This document shows, in pieces, positions 41,161 through 50,378 of a DNA stretch of 50,378 bases; the stretch's first letter is position 1; each line of letters opens with the position of its first letter. The stretch covers positions 1 through 50,378 of the forward strand of contig JAPEVC010000251.1 in assembly GCA_027946555.1 (NCBI GenBank), in the 5' to 3' direction. Origin of the DNA: Gnomoniopsis sp. IMI 355080. Taxonomy: Eukaryota > Ascomycota > Sordariomycetes > Diaporthales > Gnomoniaceae. The notes below the pieces were generated by a model. That model worked only from the letters and a program-made list of their open reading frames with translations. It was not told the origin of the DNA and did no database searches. The translations under genes and the position numbers were made by a program.

Positions 41161-42501
41161 ATGCATTACATTCGCCTCCTGAGGCCCCCCAGCCTTGACA
41201 AAAAGGACACCTTGAAGCTCGTTTTCACCATTACGACCGACCTAGGCGACTCATTTCTCAACCCCGAGCAGCCGCTTCCCATCTCAGTCCATGCTTCCGA
41301 TTTAGAGCAAGAAAGCCCGAATTGGACAAAATACACAGTCAAAATTGATGATGGCTCGGTAAAATGGCGCTCGGGTCTGAGAGTTCTCAAGATCGACCTG
41401 CAACTTCCTGTGCAAATATCGCGAAAACTGCGAGCGGCACAGGAAGACAACAGCTCACCAAGTATCAGGATCAGTGCTTCTCGCAACAGCTCAGCGCTAC
41501 CCAATATCGCAGAAATTCCCTTCGACACCCAGGGGCGTATCCTGGGCCTTTCCGTTCCGCTCCCAAGACCTGGCAAGGAGGCGTGTTTCACAGCAACGAG
41601 GGAGCTCTTGATGTCTTTCGAAGGAGCTAATGCTACGCTGAGGATCGATGAAGAGATCGGCGAGAGTATCGATCGCCATGTTTGGGACGCCGGTATTGTG
41701 ACAACGGGCTTGATCTTCGATATGTACAAGGCTCCCAGCAAGGCAACATGGACTAAAACACCACTGTTGCGCTCGATCCTGGGCTCAGCCACTTCAGAGC
41801 GTCCTCTTCATGTTATAGAGCTGGGCTGCGGCGTTGGCATTCTGGGTATTGGGCTTGCGACAGCTCTGTCTGCTGAGTTTCAAACCAAGGCGCTGGACGC
41901 GAGCCCTGAGGAGGCTGAGTACATCTCTGCTAGCAATGGTACCTTAGACAATTCAGGCGGTGCCGTCGCCGAATTGCCGGAAGTTGGGAGCATCCTATTG
42001 ACTGATCTACCAGACGCTGAAGAATTGACAAGGAGAAACATCTTGCGCTATAGCGAGGGCCAGCAGACGTTGGGTCCGGAAATTGCTTCTCTTGATTTTG
42101 AGAGTCTGGACTGGGAAGACGGGAAGAACGGCATATTCGGACCAAAAGCCAATGCCACAGGATGGGACCTCATCATCATCTCCGACTGTACCTACAATGT
42201 CGACATGTTGTCTGCGCTCGTCGAGACACTATCTAGATTACACAGCTCATCCATGGCACTGGCCAAAACTGAACCAAAGGTCATGTTGGCAACGAAGCCT
42301 CGCCACCCGTCTGAGAAGGCTTTGTTTGACCTCATGGCTGCGAGTGGCTGGGAACAACTGGAAAGCGCAAACCAGCCGCTTCCTTCAATTGGACTGGAGG
42401 ATGAGAGTGTCGAGATTTACCTCTTCGGAAAGGCACCAGAGAAGGGTAGTGATGGTGGGCATATCTCGTCTTTACCAGCAAAACGAAGAAGATTAGGATG
42501 A
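41161..42501 (+). CDS. METTL21-type lysine methyltransferase (family 16)
   Basis: Single exon, 446 residues. The C-terminal half is a seven-beta-strand SAM-dependent methyltransferase. Motif I is HVIELGCGVGILGIGLA (about 219-235), and an acidic Asp follows (LDAS). SILLTDLPDAEELTRRN is the motif II/III-like segment, and SDCTYNVDMLSALVETL carries the D-x-x-Y catalytic-type motif of METTL21-like protein lysine methyltransferases. The N-terminal half (MHYIRLLRPPSL onward, with FTITTDLGDSF and the WKYT-like strands) is a fungal extension of beta-rich character. The frame extends 53 codons upstream to 41002, but the conserved fungal start is the internal ATG at 41161. The tail is basic (LPAKRRRLG) and resembles a nuclear signal. 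The protein target is unknown; a translation factor or chaperone is typical of the family. Confidence 0.85.
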   Translation: MHYIRLLRPPSLDKKDTLKLVFTITTDLGDSFLNPEQPLPISVHASDLEQESPNWTKYTVKIDDGSVKWRSGLRVLKIDLQLPVQISRKLRAAQEDNSSPSIRISASRNSSALPNIAEIPFDTQGRILGLSVPLPRPGKEACFTATRELLMSFEGANATLRIDEEIGESIDRHVWDAGIVTTGLIFDMYKAPSKATWTKTPLLRSILGSATSERPLHVIELGCGVGILGIGLATALSAEFQTKALDASPEEAEYISASNGTLDNSGGAVAELPEVGSILLTDLPDAEELTRRNILRYSEGQQTLGPEIASLDFESLDWEDGKNGIFGPKANATGWDLIIISDCTYNVDMLSALVETLSRLHSSSMALAKTEPKVMLATKPRHPSEKALFDLMAASGWEQLESANQPLPSIGLEDESVEIYLFGKAPEKGSDGGHISSLPAKRRRLG

Positions 42502-42947
42502 GATACGTGCCATCAGAAGACTCCACGGCGAGGTGACGGTGATGCTCATTTGACAGGGTCTCAATCGTTGCAATCCTGGATTCTCAAATCCTGAATCCTC
42601 AAAGGCACGAGATGCCGCCCAAGTCCTGTATCGCAGAGTACAGACGGAGCCTATTCTACAGCCCTCTTGCCATACCAAGGCAACTTGTAAACCATGATGT
42701 ACTACACCCAGTCCACCAAAAGCGGATCATCCTCCCTCGACTTAGGCTTTTAGCACACCTTACAATCGTCTTCGAAAGACTTGTCATCGTTTTTGTGCCC
42801 CTCGCTCGAACGCTCAAGTTCCTATATTCATTGCTTCTCAAGTAAAAGCCCTTGGGGCGCTCGGTGCACGGCGAATTGGTCCCACTAGCAGCTTGAGAGA
42901 TTTTGCCCGCTGATTTGTCCAGCTGGATTTGGCGGTGTCGAGTTTGG
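42502..42947. other. Convergent 3' region, no gene seen
   Basis: This 446-bp gap is downstream of the methyltransferase. A minus-strand frame here (42656-42973) shows no motif; most of it would be 3' UTR of the candidate small gene described next. Confidence 0.4.
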
Positions 42948-43129
42948 TCAGCATGATGCCTCGTCATTGCCAAGGACTGAGAAGTTGTTCAGCTCTGGGT
43001 CCAAGTCGAGTTCGTGCTGTAGCTCAGGCCTACGAAGAAGCGTCGAATATTAGTACGTCTCTCACTACCTAGGTATGTATGTACATTCCATGACAGTGAG
43101 ACCGTCGATGACATGTGCTCTTACTCCAT
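42948..43129 (-). CDS. Candidate spliced micro-gene or terminal exons of a small gene
   Basis: On the minus strand ATGGA at 43125-43129 is followed by a donor GTAAGA and, 95 nt later, by TACTAAT and a CGTAG acceptor. The second exon (43029 down to the stop at 42948) reads EPELQHELDLDPELNNFSVL and ends EASC. The combination of donor, branch site and acceptor is near-ideal, and the peptide is acidic and non-random. Upstream of the ATG the same frame stays open for about 22 codons and reads EIPIFCSICEE, with a CxxC pair, but no earlier ATG is in frame, so a further upstream exon may be missing. I do not recognise a family. It could also be a spliced leader or chance. Confidence 0.25.
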
Positions 43130-43342
43130 TTCCTCACATATAGAACAGAAAATGGGTATCTCGATGTCAGTACGTTGACTGCTTCGAGCGACCTAGGCTG
43201 AGAAGGAGATATTGTGTTGGCATGTTGGGACAGTGAAATCAGGCTAAAATTGACTGACTCGAAGAATACCTAAGCATCAGTGGATGTGTCGGTATTTGAT
43301 CTTATCATTGCCCTCCACACCAGATCACATAGTATCAGATTG

Positions 43343-43708
43343 TCATCCTGATCTGATGTCCATCACCTCCCTGGTCCTCAGACTACCTTCCTCGTCGCCC
43401 GTATTGACCGTGTCCCTGTGCTCCACCATCATTATATGGGCATTTTCGGCAACAGGCCTGTGTCGAACACCTTTAGGGATTACAAAAACGTCGCCTTCTT
43501 TCATGACCACAGGTTCCAGATCTTCTAGCTCCAGCGTAAGTTTGCCAGAGACGAGGTAGAACATTTCGTCGGAGTCTGGATGCGAATGCCAGATGAATGA
43601 GCCATCAATTTTGGCGATCTTGACATGGTGGTCGTTGACTGTGGCCACGAGATGAGGGTGCCAGGTCTCTTGAAAGCTGCCAAATACGTGAGGAATATTG
43701 AGCGCCAT
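43343..43708 (-). CDS. Single-domain cupin protein
   Basis: Small beta-barrel metal-binding protein, 121 residues from the ATG at 43708 (MALNIPHVFGSFQETWHPHL). Both cupin motifs are intact: DGSFIWHSHPDSDEMFYLVSGKL gives G(X)5HXH(X)3E, and GDVFVIPKGVRHRP gives the second motif with its His. Three His and one Glu can therefore bind a metal. This type is common in bacteria and fungi; the reaction is not known. The frame extends 56 codons upstream to 43876 with a hydrophobic then basic head (IRFLKLLLVLKLSRR), which looks unlike the family; I prefer the internal start, which matches the usual 115-125-residue size. It is divergent from the MOSC-reductase gene. Confidence 0.8.
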   Translation of the reverse strand: MALNIPHVFGSFQETWHPHLVATVNDHHVKIAKIDGSFIWHSHPDSDEMFYLVSGKLTLELEDLEPVVMKEGDVFVIPKGVRHRPVAENAHIMMVEHRDTVNTGDEEGSLRTREVMDIRSG

Positions 43709-44316
43709 GTGTTCCGAGTCCGGCTCTTGCCTATGTGCGTGTAGGGCAGTCTTTACTCTGATATTGGGGAGAAAGGGCTTCGAAGCCAAGTTTGCTGCCA
43801 ACTGTAATGCAAGGAGACAATAAATACAGCGTCGAGACAATTTGAGCACCAGCAGGAGCTTTAGAAAGCGAATCATGTATATATGTCACCTCAGATGCAG
43901 CCTAATTCTCCGCAGGTGAGCATTGCGAGATCGCGCCCTGCGATCGATATTTCCTGGCACAAGTATGTGTTCCCTGCAGCCAGAAAGGCGCCCGGTGTCA
44001 CAGATTCAAACAGAGAAGCTGACGAACCATCCGTGAGCTTGAACTCCGTCCAGGCTGCCTCTGGTGTTCAACGCGAAGAACAGCTGAACAGAAGACACGG
44101 AGTCGTGACCCTCCAGCCCCGGCCCCGGTCTAGCCTCCGGGCCTGGGATCCACACGGCCGGAGGGCCGGGATTGATCCCTGATACGACATCGATTCCGCT
44201 TTGTCAGCAAGGGAATAGCGCGTCCTGCAGCCTATAAGTCACAGAAGTAGGTAAGCTTCTCATCTTTCCATTCACATGGTCTCTACTGTTGAAGTCAGCA
44301 TCTCCGAGAGAGAGTC
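43709..44316. other. Divergent promoter region cupin / MOSC-reductase
   Basis: These 608 bp lie between two divergent starts. A GC-rich segment at about 44110-44170 contains an imperfect inverted repeat: CCTCCGGGCC at 44134-44143 and GGCCGGAGG at 44156-44164. It may hold shared regulatory sites; no known motif is recognised. Confidence 0.5.
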
Positions 44317-46062
44317 ATGGCTATAGGAGACAACATCGATCTTTGGGCCCCCTGCATGACGGACACCATCCTGCAGGTCCGCTCGGGTAAGCTGAAGAAA
44401 TACAAGGGCCTCAACATCGAGTCCGGAATCGACAAAACTCTTTTGTCCGGACCGGTTCATGTCGGAAAATTGGGCATTGACGGCGACGAACATGACTTGA
44501 CGTTTCACGGTGGCCCGGACAAGGCCATTCATGGATGTGAGTCCGACCTTCAAAGCTTGATCTCATCACGGAGTGGCTCACATTGAACGCATGACACGAT
44601 AGACTGTTGCACGCACTACCCGGCCTGGCAAGCAGAATTCCCTACCGCCTCATCCCGCTTCCAGCCTGGCGGTTTTGGCGAGAACATAGTCACGGCGCGG
44701 ATGAACGAGCGAAATGTCTGCATTGGCGATGTTATGGCTATTGGCAACCCTGAGACTGGCCCGCTGCTCCAGGTGTCTCTCCCACGTCAGCCTTGCTTCA
44801 AGCTCAACCATCGCTTTGAACTGAAGAACTTCGCACCAAATACGTGGAAGCTGAGTAGAACCGGCTGGTACTACCGTGTCCTGCGCGAGGGCTGGATGGA
44901 GGCTGGTGATGAGATTCGCATCGTAGAGCGACGACATCCGGAGTGGACGATTGAGAGGATTCAGGAATACTTACACCGTAACACAGGCGACTTGGAGGTG
45001 AATGAAAAGCTGGCGGGAATTTCAGAGTTTGGCAAGGAGAGTCACGACGCCTTTGCGAACAGAGTGGCAAAGCAGAAGGCCAAAGCGAAGAAGCAGCAGG
45101 CGAAAGAGGATGAAAAGAAGCAATGGAGAGATTTTAAGATTGTGCAAAAGACAAAGCAGACGCCAAGGATTATGTCTTTCGTCCTCGAGGCCGTGCAACG
45201 GGTGGAAGAGGCAGAGTTGGACGAGGGCGCGCACGCCAAGATCAAAATACCGATACCAGGCGCGGCTGCACCGCTGGTGCGCACATACTCCGTCGTCTCG
45301 GGCGATAGGAACAAGCTCGAGTTCGGTATCGCACTAGATGACCAAAGTCGCGGTGCCTCAAGGTATTTACACGAAACTGCAAAGGTCGGAGATATCTTGC
45401 AGGTCGGCACACTTACTTCGATGAAACTCCTCACTTCTGCTAGCTGCCACGTTTTTGTGGTGGGTGGCATAGGCATCACTGCTTACTTGCAACTGCTAGA
45501 GTCGCTGAGACATTTCAACTTTGCCGCCCATCTACACTATGCAGTCCGATCGGCAGATGATATACCCTTCAAGGAGCGGATTGACAAGCTTGGGAACGAA
45601 GTGGTCACCATCTACGACAAATCACAGAATCAACGGCTGAGTATTCCTCGGGTGCTCAAAACAATGCCATGGAATTCCAGGTTCTATTTTTGTGGCCCAC
45701 AGCGCATGATGGACGAGGCGCTGAAGGAGACTCGCGCCGCAGGACTGGATTCGGAAGAAGTACACTTCGAGGCATTCGCAGCAGACACTAGTGGAGACCC
45801 GTTTGAGGCCGTGGTTGCCAACCGCAATGACGTTGTTCTTCAAGTGGGCGAGGAGGAGACGTTACTTGAGGTCCTGCAGAAGCGTTTCGGTCTGGATGAT
45901 ATTCCTTCATCTTGTGAAGTTGGTAATTGCGGGACATGTAAGATCAAATTGAGCCATGGGAGAGTTGAGCACAGGGGAACAGCGCTCACTGACGAAGAGA
46001 AAGCTGAGTCTATGCTTAGCTGTGTGAGTAGAGGTATTGGACGGATCGCCATTGAGGTATAG
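44317..46062 (+). CDS. Fusion of MOSC domain (YiiM-like), FNR-type reductase and 2Fe-2S ferredoxin
   Basis: Exons 44317-44536 and 44603-46062 give 559 residues; the 66-nt intron (GTGAGT...GATAG) joins AIHG to YCCTHYPAWQAEFP. The MOSC domain (about 20-190) has DGDEHDLTFHGGPDKAIHGY, GGFGENI and the likely Mo-binding Cys in RQPCFKLNHRF, as in bacterial YiiM. A 3-alpha domain (WTIERIQEYLHRN) follows. After a Lys-rich coiled linker comes a flavin/NAD(P)H reductase of the phthalate-dioxygenase-reductase type: RTYSVVSG, VVGGIGITAYLQLL and FYFCGPQRMM. The end is a plant-type ferredoxin with CEVGNCGTC and a distal Cys in MLSCVSRG, so four cluster ligands are present. It has no targeting signal I can see. 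The inferred role is NAD(P)H-driven reduction, at a molybdenum cofactor, of N-hydroxylated or similar substrates. Confidence 0.88.
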
Positions 46063-46813
46063 ATTGGTTTGGAAATGTACCGGCAAACGTTACTAACAAC
46101 CGACTATTTTCAGCCACAGTAATTCTGTTGAGTACAAGTACAAAATCAATATCAAGCCGGCCTAGATATCAGTAGTTTTGGGAGTGTTCCTACATGGTGT
46201 CTCCAGCACGTGTCGGAATGAGAAGGTTTGTTCAAGGTTCCGCAATTCCAGAAATCGTTTTTTTTTCGAAGCACTTCCCAAATAACTCAAGCGATCCTAC
46301 AAGGTCTTACCTAGGTAAGTTCTCTTCGAGATCATGAACTATTGAAAAGCCCACAGGGCCTAGAGGTCTGTACTATCATAGAGGGTTAGGGGTTGCTGAG
46401 TCAATGGCGGGCCTCAGCCCAACGTCACTGCAGGCTGCAGCTGGGGCGAAGCACTGCTGTTCCTCTCTCCCTTCTCGTCAGATCCCACTCTGCTACTTCT
46501 TTTGTCAACTTACAGTCTTTACTGGGCCGTTCGCTCATTAGAAGAAGTTCTCGCAATTCTGGCTGCAGTCTTGCGTGTAGTCTCACGAAGAGCAGGCGCC
46601 TGTCACAGCATACACACCACGCCATCCGTTTGACCCTTATACTGAGCACTTTGAAACGAGACACGCAGCCTTGTCGCCCTGTTCACGCAACGACTCAGAC
46701 CTCAGACCACCCTATCACACATTCAGCCCTAGAAATTCCCTGAATAAAGTGCCCCTTCTCACAGACGACCGTCAGAAACGCAAGCACGCGAGGCTTGAGC
46801 CTGTGGTCTCAGC
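46063..46813. other. Intergenic region with palindrome and telomere-like repeat
   Basis: This 751-bp gap holds the 14-bp perfect palindrome CTTACCTAGGTAAG at 46306-46319 and a short telomere-like GGGTTAGGGGTT at 46383-46394. No gene is supported. It should contain the promoter of the phosphatase gene. Confidence 0.5.
46306..46319. repeat. 14-bp perfect palindrome CTTACCTAGGTAAG
   Basis: Self-complementary over 14 bp with the family core ACCTAGGT at its centre. It lies about 500 bp upstream of the histidine phosphatase start. Confidence 0.85.
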
Positions 46814-47488
46814 ATGGCGGAAGCGGCAGGCGTGGCAGGGGAAGAACATACCATAACCCTCCTCCGCCATGGCCATGCCTGGAACAATATGATCTCAGGC
46901 TTCCCATGCCGTGATCCCATTCTCACCGAGAGAGGCCTGCGCCAAGCATCAGAAGTCCGCTTGTCACATACACCAGACCTTATTGTTGTCTCGCCACTCA
47001 CCCGCACCCTTCAAACCGCCATCACCGCCTTTAACATCGACAGCACGAGACTTGCGGGCTCGATACCCGTTCAAGTATGGCCCGACCTCCGCGAATGCGG
47101 TGACAGGCCCTTCAACTTTGCCCGCCCGCGCGCCCAGCTCCAAGCCCGCTACCCCTACCTCAACTTTAGCGAGTGCAGCCGCTCCGGCGTGTACGACCAG
47201 ACGCACTCGGGCCGATCCCGCGCAAAGCGTGTGCGTAGACGCTTGGTGGAGCTCAGTCGCACCTATCGCCACATCGTAGTAGTCAGTCACCAGGGATTCA
47301 TCAAGCGTCTGAATGGAGGCCTGCGGAGCTACCGCAATTGTGAGTGTTGGACCTACCGTGTGGGGGTGGATTTCAGCATTACGCTGGATGGAGAACTTGC
47401 CCCTCCTCAGGAGGGTTCAAGTGGACCCACACAGATTGGTGCTGGGGAACAGCCTGAGGTGGACGACGCGCTTGATGAGGGGCAATGA
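46814..47488 (+). CDS. Histidine phosphatase family protein (phosphoglycerate-mutase-like)
   Basis: Single exon, 224 residues. The catalytic histidine motif is ITLLRHGHAWNN (residues about 14-25). DPILTERGLRQASEV, VVSPLTRTLQTAI, the acid/base region DLRECGDRPFNF and the second catalytic His in IVVVSHQGFIKRL follow in family order. The first residues (MAEAAGVAGEE) and the last 40 (Gly/Pro/Glu-rich, ending DDALDEGQ) are disordered. Fungal proteins of this kind are phosphomonoesterases of uncertain substrate. There is no signal peptide, so it is probably cytosolic or nuclear. Confidence 0.88.
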   Translation: MAEAAGVAGEEHTITLLRHGHAWNNMISGFPCRDPILTERGLRQASEVRLSHTPDLIVVSPLTRTLQTAITAFNIDSTRLAGSIPVQVWPDLRECGDRPFNFARPRAQLQARYPYLNFSECSRSGVYDQTHSGRSRAKRVRRRLVELSRTYRHIVVVSHQGFIKRLNGGLRSYRNCECWTYRVGVDFSITLDGELAPPQEGSSGPTQIGAGEQPEVDDALDEGQ

Positions 47489-48526
47489 ATTCCGTACTTA
47501 TGACGGCCCACAATGCGCGCACATGAAGTGCAGGCGCAGCGGAGAACTCATTCTCCGATATCATCAAGGAATATCGAATTTGCATTTTGTACTACATCAG
47601 GCAAGGTAACAAGCGGCTGTCAAACGATCGGAAACAGTCGGTCCAGGCATAAGCAAGAAGACTAGAAGAACTTTTCAACTAGATCCAAATTAGAAGAAGG
47701 GACAAGATCTCCTGATTGCTAAACTCAAATAAAAGACATTCCAGGGTTTCTCGAAAATCTGCTTCAAATCATACCCAGCTGACCACTTATTGGTGAGCAC
47801 TGAACAATGTTCTGGTGTCGTTTTGAGTTGTGTATTGTTTTGACAAGCCGAAGGCTCGTCATAAGTATGCGTGGAGTGATCAAATGTTTGATGTCGAAGC
47901 AAGCAATAGCCTTTGCACGGAACCATAACATACAGCGTGACACAAGATGAAGCATTGGCCTTAGCCTCAGTTTTGCGTAATTTCTCGAGGATCGCTAGGC
48001 ACCTAGGTATAAATATGCTGCAGAGGGCATAATGGTCTTAAAAGGTGTCTATAGCCTCAGACATTATATGTTCGGTACACTGTGCCTTCTTTGTTCTTCT
48101 CTGAGAATTACGGGGCGCTCTAAGAGCGACGATAGGCCCAATTCCAGACATCTAGGTCGATCACCGATGCTGAGGACGGGAGCGACAGTTCCAAGATGAA
48201 AAAATATGCCATTGGCGCAAAGTCTTGCGAGTTGAGAAAGTTTCTATGCAGGATTCTTGTTGAAAAGCCAACCCCCCGCAGCCAATTTCCTTGCCCCAGT
48301 TTACCAGCCTGATCCGAACCAAGATGCGCAGACCAACCACCCATGCGCCTGCTTACCTAGGTATTTATATAGTATATACTTTCCGACACAAGTAAATCAA
48401 AAACTCGATCATACCACCCAATGAGTTATGACCCAACACCATGCCGGCTGTGAAAACATCATTTGAAGTGCATCAACTTGACCGAGACACGCGATGCGTT
48501 GACTTTCCCCCACTTTGGTCAGGAGC
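47489..48526. other. Convergent 3' region, no gene seen
   Basis: This 1.04-kb gap lies between the stop codons of the phosphatase and the deaminase genes. Two ACCTAGGT palindromes occur at 48001-48008 and 48355-48362. Short frames only. Confidence 0.5.
48355..48362. repeat. ACCTAGGT palindrome (within TACCTAGGTA)
   Basis: One of the dispersed family; TACCTAGGTA at 48354-48363 is a perfect 10-bp palindrome, and a second core is at 48001-48008. Confidence 0.7.
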
Positions 48527-50378
48527 CTACTCCTTGCCATACTGCTCCCCGTACTCCTCACATATCCACAAGCAAAACTTCTCCCACATCACCTCCCACT
48601 CCTTCAATCTCTGCGCCTTGATGCTGCCGCCCAAGCTCGCTTCCTTGATGTCCTTGGCCCACTCATCGGCAGATTGGTCCTCAAAGCATGACCAGCGGAT
48701 GCTGTTCTCCGCGAGCGAGCCCAACCCGGCAAGGCCTAGATTCTCCCACCCTTGCAAGGCCTGCCAAAAGTCGTGGCTCATACCTGCGGTATCCTACAAA
48801 TGAGTGTCAGATGAATCGCTCTCTAGACAAAGGGGGAGGAAGGAAAAGTCAGAAGGACAGATGAAGGCAAATCTTACCTGTCCCAACATGGCCGGATCAT
48901 CATTACTCAACGAACACGGCACGCCCCTCGCAATCAACGCCGGGAGCGGATGCGACGTGATGCTCCCGCACAACCGCAGCACTTCGTTTGAAATCGGGCA
49001 ACTCTCAATCAAGATGCGCTTGTCCTTGACCATGTTGATCAGAAGCGGATGCTTGAACAAGCTGAAGCCATGCCCGATGCGCCGCGTGCCCAACAGCACG
49101 GCATCAAACAAATTCTCGTCCGTCGCGGTGCCGTCGCCCAGGGTCTCGCCCGCGTGGAAGAAGAAGGGCATGCCGTCCGCAATGCCTTCGTCGCTGCACT
49201 GCTTGCGGAACCAAAACAGCTCGGGCAAGACGTCGCGCAGCGGGCGGCCGAGGTCCTCTTGCCCGACGAGGTCGTAGCCGGCCAATAGCTGTGGGAATTC
49301 GAGCTTGGTCGTCAGGGCGTGGTCCATGTTTTGGATGATGGTTCTTTGGTCCCAGATGCGGAGGGATGTCCAGATCATGCGCAGGCCCCAGAAGCCGGCG
49401 CCGGCGGGGGATTGTTGAAAGGCGGTCAGTTCTTCTTGGATGACGGTGAACATGTGTGAGTAATTGGACTCCGGGATCTCGGCACCAAGACGGTAGTAGT
49501 TTAGGGGCCAGGTGAACCTGTGCGTTGTGTTGGTGAGAATTTGGGCCAAAGTTGGCTGGGTTTGGGCGCGCGGGAGGCCCACTTACCTGAGCTCACCCCA
49601 GTACACGCCATCTTCGTAATACTGGGCCATCAACCTCCTCAGAAACTTGCGAAAGACTGGCTCGTAGTGTATCACCGTGCTCATGATTTGGAAACACTTG
49701 GTGAACTTCTTCCATATGTGGTCGACACCATGGTGCTGCTCCAGACTATCCGTCTCAGAAATTGTCGTCTTGCTTTTCATCCACTTCACCCAGCCTTCCC
49801 TGCCTCCCTCAGGAAACGTCTCAGCCGCTTTGGCCAGTGAAACAAACTCGCCCGGTTTGTAACCTTTTGCATCCCAAATGGACATGCCCGCATTCCTCTC
49901 CTTCTTGAAGAAGCGAAAGCTCACCACGGATTCTCTCCTATTTTCTGCAGTGGCGAGATGATACTCTGGTGAGTTGATGTGCATACCAGGCTCCTCCAGC
50001 AAGACGCGAAAGACAAAGTCCAGATCGACAATGGCGTCCAGGTGGGCGTGCAGGATGCTCCCTTTTGGCATCTTGCGCACGATGCGCCACAGCTTGGTGG
50101 TCTCCATGCGCTCCTTGGCCAGGGTGAACATCATGCCGCTGTGCATGGTGCAGTCCTTGCGCACGGCCAGGGCGTCCTCATACTCGGGCGTCCATAGCGT
50201 GCGCTGCTCCTCGGCCCGGATGGCCTCGACGATGCGGCAGGCTTTCTGGGCGATGGGGCTGAGCGACTGGCGAAAGGAGTGGTCGGCGCGCTGCTTCTTC
50301 TCTTCGGCAACCAGGGCGGCGCGGCCCGAGAGGAATTGCTGCAGGAGGGGCGTGTCAGGGGCCGGGATGGAGGCGGCC
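48527..50378 (-). CDS. Adenosine deaminase, ADGF/ADA2 (CECR1) type, 5' end missing
   Basis: Converts adenosine to inosine; the ADGF subgroup is often secreted or vesicular. Exons visible are 49587-50378 (open at the right edge), 48878-49517 and 48527-48793, with introns of 69 nt (GTAAGT...CACAG) and 84 nt (GTAAGA...TGTAG), about 565 residues. The segment before the barrel (FLSGRAALVAEEKKQRADHS and FRQSLSPIAQKACRIVEAIR) is typical of the subgroup. The TIM-barrel catalytic motifs are all present: HAHLDA, FHAGETLGDG, IGHGFSL and SNDDPAMLG, which supply the zinc His, catalytic Glu and Asp residues. It ends with a charged helix (WEKFCLWICEEYGEQYGKE). The amino terminus, with any signal peptide, lies outside the window. 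Confidence 0.92.

Overview
The window comes from a filamentous ascomycete (Pezizomycotina). The coding genes carry short GT-AG introns (about 55-132 nt). The families present are typical of this group: secreted intradiol dioxygenase, multi-exon P450, NmrA-like reductase, fused MOSC/ferredoxin-reductase, CsbD-like protein and ADGF-type deaminase. I cannot assign a class from sequence alone. I recognise no rRNA, tRNA, transposase ORF or CRISPR.

Layout: 1-85 is the first codons of an unknown gene leaving on the left. 1.36-8.2 kb is a dense housekeeping block: AP-3 mu, a DMAC1-like mitochondrial protein, exosome RRP4, mitochondrial protease OMA1 and a small cytochrome b5. 8.6-20.3 kb is more accessory in character: a six-exon cytochrome P450, a 3.1 kb gene-free stretch, a small cysteine-free secreted protein, a DHA1-type MFS transporter and an NmrA/isoflavone-reductase-like protein, with ribosome-biogenesis RRP7 set among them. 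22.8-23.9 kb is a secreted intradiol dioxygenase between two gene-poor stretches. 26.7-36.7 kb holds a CsbD-like stress protein, cysteine desulfurase NFS1, BAR-SH3 protein RVS167 and a large F-box protein. 36.7-41.1 kb has no supported gene. 41.2-50.4 kb holds a METTL21-type methyltransferase, a cupin, a MOSC/flavin-reductase/2Fe-2S fusion, a histidine phosphatase and an ADA2/ADGF-type adenosine deaminase running off the right edge.

How they work together: most neighbours are unrelated housekeeping genes. Three contexts may be functional. P450 and cytochrome b5 lie tail to tail and both are haem proteins of oxidative metabolism. P450, MFS and NmrA reductase could be a dispersed detoxification or metabolite set without a backbone enzyme. 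The cupin and the MOSC-reductase fusion are divergent across a 0.4-0.6 kb intergenic region.

The most interesting items are the self-contained MOSC/reductase fusion, a family of palindromic ACCTAGGT sites confined almost entirely to intergenic DNA (including two identical 14-bp palindromes on either side of the dioxygenase gene), the Arg-to-Met change in the P450 haem loop, a stop-free intron in the F-box gene, and a candidate spliced micro-gene near 43 kb. Exon coordinates were derived by hand from splice consensus and reading phase; no RNA evidence was available.
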